DNA of 11,250 nt from JANQLU01 sp964434955. GTDB taxonomy: Bacteria; Planctomycetota; Planctomycetia; Pirellulales; Pirellulaceae. Of this stretch, positions 1-6,737 are shown one piece after another. Within the stretch, counting starts at the first letter, position 1; each line of letters starts with the position of its first letter. The translations under genes and the position numbers were made by a program. Location: positions 1 to 11,250 of the forward strand of contig CAYSXI010000171.1 in NCBI GenBank assembly GCA_964434955.1, read 5' to 3'. The notes beneath the pieces were generated by a model. The model searched no databases and was not told the origin of the DNA. It saw nothing but the letters and a program-made list of their open reading frames with translations.

Positions 1-3000
1 ACAACTCGGAACGTCATTTCGAAATCGATTCCGATGAAGTCCACGTCAGCCGCCGAGTCTATCGCTCCGGCGAAAGCGAGTACCTGATCAACGGGACGCC
101 GAGTCGCCTCAAAGACATTCGCAACATGTTCCGCGGGACGGGTGTCGGAACGGACGCCTATAGCCTGATCGAGCAAGGCAAAGTTGAACGAATGTTGCAG
201 GCGTCGCCCAAAGATCGCCGAGCGATTTTTGAAGAGGCCGCGGGAATCAGTCGATTCAACGCAAAAAAGGTCGAGGCTCAAAGGAGACTCGCCCGGGTCG
301 ACCAGCATCTTATTCGCTTGGCCGATATCGTCGAAGAAGTCGGGTCGCGCTACCGTAGCATCAAGTCACAGGCCAGCAAGGCAGCTCGCTACAAAGAATA
401 CACGACCCGGCTAAAGCAATTGAGGACTTTTGTCGCTGCTCGAGACTGGGCAGATTTTGACCAAAACCTTCAGGGCTTGCTGGACGCCAAAGCCGAACAT
501 GAGTCCGTCGCCGAAAAAGCTCAGGCGGCGATCGACGCGATGGAAGACGAAAATCGTTCCATCGAAACCAAATTGGACGAACTCAACTCCGGCGTCGCGG
601 AAAAGCAGGAGTTGGTTGCCGACGCTCGCGAGAAGATTGCCAACCTCCAGTCCGAAATCAAAAACCACCGCGAACGGAACGAGGAATTTGACGCCAGGGA
701 AATTCGTTTACGCGAAGGTTTGACGAAATTTGGCGAACGCCTGCTTCCTTTGGAGGGGACTCGAAACAGCTTTGAATCCGACCTTGAGGCAGCCAATACC
801 GACAAGCAACAAAAGGAAAATTTGCTCGAAGAAGGACTGCGGGAATCGGAAGCCCTTCAGGAAGAATTGAAGCAGGTCGAAGCAAAAATCACCTCCGATC
901 GCAGGCGGCATTCCGAGCTGATTTCCCTGGTTGCCGAGCTTGAGAAACAAATGGAGGTGGCCCGCTCCGAACAGAATTCGGGCATCCAACAGAAAGAAAA
1001 ACTGGATCAACAACTGGCTTCCCTGCAATCCGAATTGGAATCGATTGCGGTAGAATCCCAAGACATCACACAGACGATCCAGGAACTCAACAACCAGGCC
1101 GATTCAAAAGACGCCGCCCTGGCCGAGGCCCGCAAAGAAAACGATGAACTTCGCTCCGAGTTTGAAAGCAGCAAAGATCGGCTGGCTGAAATCGTCGGGG
1201 AGTTGACCGCGGCCCAGCAAAAACTCGAATTGATTGAGGAACTGGAGAGAAACCTCGAGGGCATCAACTCCGGCCCAAGACAGTTACTCCAGAAGGCGCG
1301 AGAATCGTCGGAACCACCCTACGATGAAATCGTTGGTTTGGTTGCGGATCTGGTCCAAGTCAACGTGCAACATGCATCGCTCGTCGACATCGCACTCGGC
1401 AATCACGCGCAATATATCGTTGTCCGCGGCTCCAATCTGATCCGGGCGATCGCCGACGAGAAAGTCGCGTTCAGCGGGCGAGTTGGCGTCATCGAATTTT
1501 CAAACCCCCAGCCGATTGGCGCACCCTTCGAGGAAAACCTGGCTGGGATCTCCGGCGTGGTCGGTCGTGTCGATGAATTGGTACAGACGGCTCCAGAATA
1601 TGAAGCTTTCGTCAAAACGCTCCTGCGTGGAACCTGGCTGGTCAAAAAACTTTCGGATGCCCTGCATCTGAAACAAACCCGCGATTCAAAAGCGAGATTC
1701 GTGACGCTGGACGGTGAAGTCCTTGAATCTGACGGTTCGATCGTTGCCGGCCCTCAGAATGTCGCATCCGGAATCGTTTCGCGACGAAGTGAGCTTCGAG
1801 CTCTGACGCGAAAAATCAAATCCCTCGGAGACGAGGAAGGTACCCTTCGTGAAAATGTTGAGCAGCTCGAAAACAAACTCAACGAGTCCGATGCGAAAGT
1901 CCAGCAACTGCTTGAAGAAAACACGGAGATCGCCGGCCAAATCCGCGAAAACCAGACGACAAAATCGAACCTGACACGCCAACAAGAACAAATTGAAGCA
2001 ACGGCAAAAGACGCAGAACTACAACGTGACGAATGGACGGCGCGAATCGACAGTCTTGTGTCTCAGATTTCAGCCGACGAATCTCACCTGGGCGAAAACC
2101 GGGAATCCATCGAAACTTTGTCTCGTGAGCTTGACGATTCAGAGACGCGGATCCGGCAAATTGCCGAAGAACGCGAGGCCATCGAACAATCGGTCACTGA
2201 AGCAAAGGTTGAACTGGCCCGATTTGCCCAACGTGTTCAGCAGCTTGAATCCGAGTTTCAATCGGCCGGCATGCAAATTGACGACCTCAAGACTTCCATT
2301 ACCCAGGATCGCAGTGATCTTGCCAGCTTGCTCTGGGGAAGACGCCAAAGTAATCGAGTGATTTCCGATTCGGAACTTCAGCTACAAGCGCTGACCAATA
2401 CTCGCGACGAGGTCGAACAACAACTCGATTCGGTCGCGACCGACCGCGAAGACATGGAGACACGCCGTCGCCAGTTTCGCGGTGAAATGAACTCGCATCG
2501 TTCGCAATTAAAAACGGCGACCGAGGCCGCCCACCAACTGTCGTTGGAGCAGGAAAAGTTGAATCTGAATCGCGATCAGCTTCAACAAAGAATGCTGGAT
2601 GATTATGGCATCGAGGTTGAACAACTGAAACCCGAAGATGCGACGCTCGACGACGAGGACTCGCAGGAACGCGAGACGATCGATAGTGAAATCAAGGACT
2701 TGCGAAAGAAGATTTCGAATATCGGCTCCGTCAACATGGACGCCCTGAAAGAGCTTGAGGAAACCGAGGCTCGCTACAACGAGATGCACGGCCAGTACAC
2801 CGACCTGGTTGAAGCCAAAGAAGAACTTGAAAAAATCATTCAGCGTATCAACAACGATTCGCGACGATTGTTTGCCGAAACGTTGGAAGCCATTCGCACC
2901 AACTTCCAGCAGTTGTTCCGCCAAACATTCGGCGGCGGTCGAGCTGATATTATTCTCGAGGAAGGGGTCGATGTCCTGGAAGCGGGAATCGAGATTGTTG

Positions 3001-3434
3001 CCACACCGCCAGGCAAGCCGCAGTTCAACAATTCGCTTCTTTCCGGTGGTGAAAAAGCACTCACGGCCGTTTCTTTATTGATGGCAATTTTCAAGTTTCG
3101 TCCGAGCCCGTTCTGTGTTCTGGACGAAGTGGACGCTCCATTTGACGAGGCGAACATTGGGCGGTTTATCGGCGTCCTCAAGAGCTTCCTTGGTTGGACC
3201 AAGTTTGTGATCGTCACGCACTCCAAGAAGACCATGACGGCGGCCACCACACTTTACGGTGTGACGATGCAAGAATCGGGCGTGTCGAAGCGTGTCAGTG
3301 TTCGATTCGAAGAAGTCGGCGAAGATGGGGCCATTGCCGACAGCGCTGTCGAGCGGACCATCCAGGAAGAAGTGACGAACGAATCGGCAGACTCCGATAG
3401 CGATCTGGATCAAGAAGGTCAGGGCGCGGCTTAG
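1..3434 (+). CDS. smc: Chromosome segregation ATPase SMC (5' end missing)
   Basis: SMC proteins form the ATP-driven dimeric core of bacterial condensin, which organises and separates replicated chromosomes on the nucleoid. The reading frame is already open at base 3 and reads YRSGESEYLING, then the conserved FEEAAGISRF segment near base 228, so translation starts upstream; the ATG at 126 is internal. The Walker A motif is therefore outside the window. Visible parts in order: rest of the N-terminal head; a long charged coiled coil (about 380-1250); the hinge (about 1260-1755, with GLVADLV and IALGNHAQYIVV); a returning coiled coil (about 1790-2700); then the C-terminal head with IGSVNMDAL (from 2718), signature LSGGEK (3039-3056), Walker B VLDEVDAPF with Asp 3123 and Glu 3126, and the H-loop VTHSKKT with His at 3219. 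An acidic tail ends the protein. About 1143 codons are present; with the missing N-terminus the size fits a full SMC. No frameshift was seen. Identification is very secure. Confidence 0.97.
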   Translation, partial: NSERHFEIDSDEVHVSRRVYRSGESEYLINGTPSRLKDIRNMFRGTGVGTDAYSLIEQGKVERMLQASPKDRRAIFEEAAGISRFNAKKVEAQRRLARVDQHLIRLADIVEEVGSRYRSIKSQASKAARYKEYTTRLKQLRTFVAARDWADFDQNLQGLLDAKAEHESVAEKAQAAIDAMEDENRSIETKLDELNSGVAEKQELVADAREKIANLQSEIKNHRERNEEFDAREIRLREGLTKFGERLLPLEGTRNSFESDLEAANTDKQQKENLLEEGLRESEALQEELKQVEAKITSDRRRHSELISLVAELEKQMEVARSEQNSGIQQKEKLDQQLASLQSELESIAVESQDITQTIQELNNQADSKDAALAEARKENDELRSEFESSKDRLAEIVGELTAAQQKLELIEELERNLEGINSGPRQLLQKARESSEPPYDEIVGLVADLVQVNVQHASLVDIALGNHAQYIVVRGSNLIRAIADEKVAFSGRVGVIEFSNPQPIGAPFEENLAGISGVVGRVDELVQTAPEYEAFVKTLLRGTWLVKKLSDALHLKQTRDSKARFVTLDGEVLESDGSIVAGPQNVASGIVSRRSELRALTRKIKSLGDEEGTLRENVEQLENKLNESDAKVQQLLEENTEIAGQIRENQTTKSNLTRQQEQIEATAKDAELQRDEWTARIDSLVSQISADESHLGENRESIETLSRELDDSETRIRQIAEEREAIEQSVTEAKVELARFAQRVQQLESEFQSAGMQIDDLKTSITQDRSDLASLLWGRRQSNRVISDSELQLQALTNTRDEVEQQLDSVATDREDMETRRRQFRGEMNSHRSQLKTATEAAHQLSLEQEKLNLNRDQLQQRMLDDYGIEVEQLKPEDATLDDEDSQERETIDSEIKDLRKKISNIGSVNMDALKELEETEARYNEMHGQYTDLVEAKEELEKIIQRINNDSRRLFAETLEAIRTNFQQLFRQTFGGGRADIILEEGVDVLEAGIEIVATPPGKPQFNNSLLSGGEKALTAVSLLMAIFKFRPSPFCVLDEVDAPFDEANIGRFIGVLKSFLGWTKFVIVTHSKKTMTAATTLYGVTMQESGVSKRVSVRFEEVGEDGAIADSAVERTIQEEVTNESADSDSDLDQEGQGAA

Positions 3435-3438
3435 CGCC
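3423..3438 (+). repeat. Small hairpin across the smc stop codon
   Basis: GGCGC, a 6-base loop and GCGCC form a perfect 5-bp stem around the TAG stop of smc. No T-run follows directly (the nearest, about TTTTT at 3475, is more than 30 bases on), so it is not a convincing intrinsic terminator. It may be chance in GC-rich sequence. Confidence 0.3.
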
Positions 3439-3486
3439 ATGATCCGATGCGTTACCTGCGGCGATGCTCTCAAATTTTTCAAAGCT

Positions 3487-3537
3487 CTCTGAAATTCAAT
3501 GCACTTTGAAATTCAAGTGACTCTGAAAATTTGACGC
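3487..3537 (+). repeat. Three tandem 17-bp repeats in the smc downstream spacer
   Basis: Three adjacent 17-bp units begin at 3487, 3504 and 3521. The first two share CTYTGAAATTCAA, with only one difference in their first 13 bases; the third is diverged (CTCTGAAAATTTGA). The middle unit contains the dyad TTGAA-A-TTCAA (3506-3516). TTTCAAAG at 3477-3484 also pairs with CTTTGAAA at 3504-3511, which could form an AT-rich stem. The array ends within the -35 box of the candidate promoter for the next gene, so it could bind a regulator, or be a decayed simple repeat. Confidence 0.6.
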
Positions 3538-3559
3538 CCTTTGCGATTCTTAATATCCT
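3531..3559 (+). promoter_or_regulatory. Candidate sigma70-type promoter for the 744-residue protein
   Basis: TTGACG (3531-3536, five of six consensus bases) and TATCCT (3554-3559, four of six) are separated by exactly 17 bases. Transcription would start near 3566, giving a leader of about 34 nt before the ATG at 3600. No clear Shine-Dalgarno sequence lies in that leader. The overlap with the last 17-bp repeat suggests possible regulation. Prediction from sequence only. Confidence 0.45.
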
Positions 3560-3599
3560 GAAGAGTCCTCGTTATCCGTGGCAAACTGGATAGTCTCCA

Positions 3600-5834
3600 A
3601 TGCCGATTAAATTCAATTGTCACTGTGGCAAGAAGCTGGTCGCCCGTTCAGCCATGGCCGGCAAACAAATCCGTTGCCCAGAATGCAACGATCTGCTCCT
3701 TTTGCCCAAAATCAATATCGGCAAACCTCTGGAGAAAAAACGGGAACCGAAACAGGTTCCGATCGTGTCAAACGCTCCGCCGCAAATTCCTCCAACCAAT
3801 CCGAATGAACCTCGGTTCGCCGGACAACCGGCAACGCCTCAAGCGAACGCACCGCTTTCTTCCTCCCTGGATCGACCGCCCTCCAACAACCTTGGAAATC
3901 CACCAGCGGCTCCGATCGCGCACCCGATTCACTACGAAGCACCGAAGGATGTCGAGATTCCGGCGATGCCTCAACCCGAACTCCCGCCGCAGGCTCAGCC
4001 AGTTCAAGCGCAGCCAGTTCAAGCGCAGCCGGTTCAAGCACAGCCGGTTCCAGCACAGCCGGTGACTCCCTATCCGGCCGGACCCGCTTATTCTGCGCAA
4101 GCGAGCCGAACGCAGGAAACGAGTTCGTCACCGATCAAAGGTTGTTTGGTCCTCAGTTTGGCCTTCGGAATTCCTTTGGTGGCCGTGTTGGCCGCGATTG
4201 GAATCTGGATCTTTGCGACCGGCCAAAACCCGAACCATGTATTTGGCGAGCCGCAGAACTCGCTTGACCTGAGCTACCTCCCAGCCGACACCTACCGGTT
4301 GGAATATCAACAGGTTGCCGCTGCGCTCGACACCCAGGCCGGTCGCGACCTGCTCAATCGGAACGCCAAGTATCGAACGCACCTGGAATCCATCCAACTC
4401 AATGGAGGAATCGACTATCGTTCGGTCGAATCCATCACCATCGGATTCAGGAATCCGCAAAATAGAAAGGAGCTTCCTGGCGGTGTGACGATGACGACTT
4501 CGGGCATCCTTGAATACAGCGGTGTGATTCGTTTTCGCGACGACATGAACGAAGCCTTGCTGCTCGAGCGAATCAAAACGTCTTCCAAAATGGAACACGC
4601 GGGCAAGACCTACTATCGCCTGTCGCATGCGCCGGCGCCACATATTCAGGGCGGCGCTATTTACTTCGCGGATTCGCAAACGCTCGTATTTGGCACCGAA
4701 CGCGAAGTCAAAGCGGCAATCGAATCGGGCGGCCGCCAGGAACGGCAAAAGGGATTGGATTCCATCGATACGTCGGCTCATTTCATCGTGGCTTCAATCG
4801 AGGATGAAAACGGAGACCCGCTGGTATTTGGTGAGTCGCTGATTCTGGGAACCGACCTGGAATTCGTCAGCTGGATTGAATGTGGCTCGAGAATGAAGGC
4901 GGAACAAGTTAAGGCAAATCAGGACCTGGTTCTCGGATTTGCGAATCGGGTGCCCGAGAAAGGCTCGAAGAATTCATCGAGCTCCGATGCATCGGCAGAA
5001 AACCTGCTCGGACAATTCGAAGTCGAAGGCACACGTGTGGTTTGTCATCGACGTGGCAGCCAGGCGAAAGCCCTTTCACAGATTCCGTTGATCCGGCTTG
5101 CCCATTTTTTGCCGCCCATACTTCAGGCCAACGTAAGTTCGGCACGACCGACTGATTCGGCCCCCGGAAAAACTTCGACCACGAAAAACCGCCCCGCAAA
5201 GAACCCCGATTTTCGCTCGCGGGTTGAAAAAAGCTCTCGGGAACAGGTCGCGGCCCTGCCCGCAGCGACTCCAGGGACCGGAAAAAAAATTGACTTACTG
5301 CACCATTTTCGAAATCGATACGTGGTCAAGGGAGATTGGCAGAAGGCAGCCGATGGCAATCTGGTCTGTCGTTCCCGGGATTTTGTTCCGCGGGTTCAAT
5401 TTCCCTACAAGCCTCCGGAAGAATACGATTTTATCGCGGTATTTAAGCAGCCAAACCTACGAAACCACGTTGGTTTGATCATGCCCAATGGCCACTATGA
5501 CTCGTTTACTTGGCAAGTCGGAGGCCCCTTTGGCGACTTCGCATTCAGCGTGGACGGTTCTCGCCATAACCAATATCGCAAAAAATTTGTCAGATACCTT
5601 CAGCCAAATCGCGAACACACGATGATGGTCCAAGTTCGCAAAGACGGCGTTACGGGTATCATAGATGGCAAAGTCGTCTCTCGAATCAAAACCGATTTCA
5701 AAAACCTCAAGTGCGATCGGTTCAACAAGCTTCCGGATGACGAGTTTGTGGGTATCAGTTGTGATGATCCAACGGTGTTTTCAAGAATCGAAATCATCGA
5801 GGTTACTGGCCAAGGCCAGTTCTCGCTCAACTAG
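3600..5834 (+). CDS. Zinc-ribbon, single-pass membrane protein with C-terminal jelly-roll-like domain, function unknown
   Basis: This 744-residue protein is not assigned to a named family, but its architecture is readable. Residues 7-29 form a zinc-ribbon-like module (CHC, then CPEC; CxC-x16-CxxC) of a kind common at planctomycete N-termini. Residues 30-175 are a Pro/Gln/Ala-rich disordered linker containing a QPVQA repeat. Residues about 180-207 are one hydrophobic transmembrane helix (GCLVLSLAFGIPLVAVLAAI). The zinc ribbon is thus probably cytoplasmic and the large C-terminal part outside the cytoplasmic membrane. Residues about 220-505 form an unrecognised domain starting DLSYLPADTYRLEY; after a Ser/Lys-rich linker, residues about 563-735 look like a beta-rich concanavalin/DUF1080-like fold (FRNRYVVKGDWQ, EYDFIAVFKQ, FSVDGS, IIDGKVV). 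No catalytic residues could be assigned. The sigma-factor gene follows 52 bases downstream on the same strand, so the two are probably cotranscribed; the protein may be a sensor or envelope partner for the sigma-kinase pair, which is inference. Confidence 0.88.
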   Translation: MPIKFNCHCGKKLVARSAMAGKQIRCPECNDLLLLPKINIGKPLEKKREPKQVPIVSNAPPQIPPTNPNEPRFAGQPATPQANAPLSSSLDRPPSNNLGNPPAAPIAHPIHYEAPKDVEIPAMPQPELPPQAQPVQAQPVQAQPVQAQPVPAQPVTPYPAGPAYSAQASRTQETSSSPIKGCLVLSLAFGIPLVAVLAAIGIWIFATGQNPNHVFGEPQNSLDLSYLPADTYRLEYQQVAAALDTQAGRDLLNRNAKYRTHLESIQLNGGIDYRSVESITIGFRNPQNRKELPGGVTMTTSGILEYSGVIRFRDDMNEALLLERIKTSSKMEHAGKTYYRLSHAPAPHIQGGAIYFADSQTLVFGTEREVKAAIESGGRQERQKGLDSIDTSAHFIVASIEDENGDPLVFGESLILGTDLEFVSWIECGSRMKAEQVKANQDLVLGFANRVPEKGSKNSSSSDASAENLLGQFEVEGTRVVCHRRGSQAKALSQIPLIRLAHFLPPILQANVSSARPTDSAPGKTSTTKNRPAKNPDFRSRVEKSSREQVAALPAATPGTGKKIDLLHHFRNRYVVKGDWQKAADGNLVCRSRDFVPRVQFPYKPPEEYDFIAVFKQPNLRNHVGLIMPNGHYDSFTWQVGGPFGDFAFSVDGSRHNQYRKKFVRYLQPNREHTMMVQVRKDGVTGIIDGKVVSRIKTDFKNLKCDRFNKLPDDEFVGISCDDPTVFSRIEIIEVTGQGQFSLN
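3996..4060 (+). repeat. 15-bp in-frame tandem repeat coding for QPVQA
   Basis: Four full 15-bp units begin at 3996, 4011, 4026 and 4041, with a partial fifth at 4056. Units 1 and 2 are identical (CAGCCAGTTCAAGCG), unit 3 differs at two positions, and unit 4 at one more. They encode QPVQA three times, then QPVPA and QPV, in the linker before the membrane helix. The near-identity at DNA level, including synonymous sites, points to recent slippage expansion; unit number may vary between strains. Confidence 0.9.
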
Positions 5835-5852
5835 ACTCAGTTTTCGCTCAAC
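5817..5852 (+). repeat. 21-bp near-duplication spanning the stop codon
   Basis: CAGTTCTCGCTCAAC (5817-5831) recurs as CAGTTTTCGCTCAAC (5838-5852), offset 21 bases with one mismatch. The first copy encodes QFSLN just before the TAG stop. The second lies after the stop in the same frame and would read QFSLN again, followed by KHAAHMG and TGA at 5872-5874. This looks like an in-frame seven-codon duplication at the end of the gene, with a stop now between the copies. Confidence 0.7.
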
Positions 5853-5886
5853 AAACACGCTGCCCATATGGGCTGAAACGAGCTAG

Positions 5887-6633
5887 ATGAAGGACCAAGG
5901 AAAAGAATCGCGATACCATCGTTTTGCTTCGACTCACTGGAGCATGGTTCGTCAAGCATCGGAAGACTCCGACGGCGATTTGACCAAACGTCGCGATGCG
6001 CTTCAGCAACTTTGCGAGACCTACTGGTTTCCGCTTTACTCCTTTTTGCGCAACAAGGGCTACGACAGCAATACATCGGCCGATTTGGTTCAAGGGTTTC
6101 TTGCTGACCTTCTACGAAGGGACGATTTGCGTTCCGCGAATCCCGAGTTGGGAAAATTTCGCTCGTTCCTGCTGGCCGCCCTCAAGAACTACGTGAATAA
6201 CGTCCACGATCATCAGAACGCTCAGAAGCGTGGAGGAAATGCCAAGGTCATATCCTTCGATGCGGAACAAGCCGACAGTCGCTACCGAAATGAACCGATC
6301 CAGTCTTCGACGCCCGAATCGGAATTCGAGAAACGCTGGGCCATGACGCTTTTGGAAAGAGCCCAATCCGACCTGCAAATCTACTTCGAATCCCGGGGCA
6401 AGGGCGAGCAATACGAGCGGCTAAAACCGTTCCTGGGAGGCAAGTCGGATCAAAAGACGGTCGCGGAAGTTTCCGAAGAATTGAAAATGAGCGAAGTGGC
6501 GGGAAAAGTTGCCATTCATCGGATGCGTCAGAAATTCGGTGAGTTCCTGCGAAAACAAATCGCACAAACGGTCGCCAAGGAAGACGATATCGACGGCGAA
6601 ATCCAGCAAATGTTCGAGACCTTAAGAGGCTAA
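5887..6633 (+). CDS. ECF-like RNA polymerase sigma factor of the planctomycete kinase-associated type
   Basis: The protein (248 residues) would bind core RNA polymerase and direct it to a specific promoter set. It opens with the THWSM motif (residues 16-20) typical of planctomycete ECF-like sigma factors. The sigma-2 region covers about residues 38-110: LCETYWFPLYSFLRNKGY, then ADLVQGFLADLL, and KFRSFLLAALKNYVNN. After a variable linker, the sigma-4 helix-turn-helix lies at about 179-225 (KTVAEVSEELKMSEVAGKVAIHRMRQKF). There is no fused extra domain and no anti-sigma gene nearby. The next gene is a Ser/Thr kinase 104 bases downstream; ECF-kinase neighbourhoods are known in Planctomycetes, which suggests control by phosphorylation rather than by an anti-sigma factor (inference). 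The start at 5887 has only a weak upstream purine run, but the THWS block directly after it supports this start. It probably shares a transcript with the upstream membrane-protein gene. Confidence 0.93.
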   Translation: MKDQGKESRYHRFASTHWSMVRQASEDSDGDLTKRRDALQQLCETYWFPLYSFLRNKGYDSNTSADLVQGFLADLLRRDDLRSANPELGKFRSFLLAALKNYVNNVHDHQNAQKRGGNAKVISFDAEQADSRYRNEPIQSSTPESEFEKRWAMTLLERAQSDLQIYFESRGKGEQYERLKPFLGGKSDQKTVAEVSEELKMSEVAGKVAIHRMRQKFGEFLRKQIAQTVAKEDDIDGEIQQMFETLRG

Positions 6634-6675
6634 AACGCACGCCTGAACCCAGGTGAAAAAAGTTTTACATTTTCC

Positions 6676-6705
6676 TGTAACCTTTTCCCCGAAATCCTTC
6701 AGTTA
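6676..6705 (+). promoter_or_regulatory. Candidate ECF-type promoter for the kinase gene
   Basis: TGTAACC (6676-6682) resembles the AAC-containing -35 elements that ECF sigma factors recognise, and a GTTA box (6702-6705) follows after 19 bases. That spacing is slightly long for ECF promoters. GTAACC recurs at 6713-6718. An attractive but untested reading is that the sigma factor encoded directly upstream drives the kinase gene from here. Confidence 0.3.
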
Positions 6706-6726
6706 GGGTTGAGTAACCAAGCCTAC

Positions 6727-6732
6727 AGGAAA
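6727..6732 (+). promoter_or_regulatory. Shine-Dalgarno sequence of the kinase gene
   Basis: AGGA, part of the run AGGAAA, sits about seven bases before the ATG at 6738 and supports that start over the in-frame ATG at 6777, which has a weaker GGGAAA-like sequence upstream. It lies inside the right arm of the 9-bp inverted repeat. Confidence 0.6.
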
Positions 6733-6737
6733 TTACG

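Larger units (their letters stand above)
6671..6732 (+). repeat. 9-bp perfect inverted repeat joining promoter region and ribosome binding site
   Basis: TTTCCTGTA (6671-6679) is the exact reverse complement of TACAGGAAA (6724-6732), with 44 bases between the arms. The left arm overlaps the candidate -35 box and the right arm contains the kinase ribosome binding site. In a transcript reading through from the sigma gene, the arms could pair and mask that site; in one starting inside the loop they could not. Confidence 0.6.

Noticed and set aside
126..128. ATG at 126 as the start of smc
   Set aside because: The same frame upstream, from base 3, encodes conserved SMC head sequence (YRSGESEYLING), so this Met is internal.
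4128..4781. A 217-codon open frame on the minus strand inside the 744-residue membrane-protein gene
   Set aside because: It is antisense to a gene with clear domain structure; long mirror frames are common at this base composition and its sequence has no recognisable motif.
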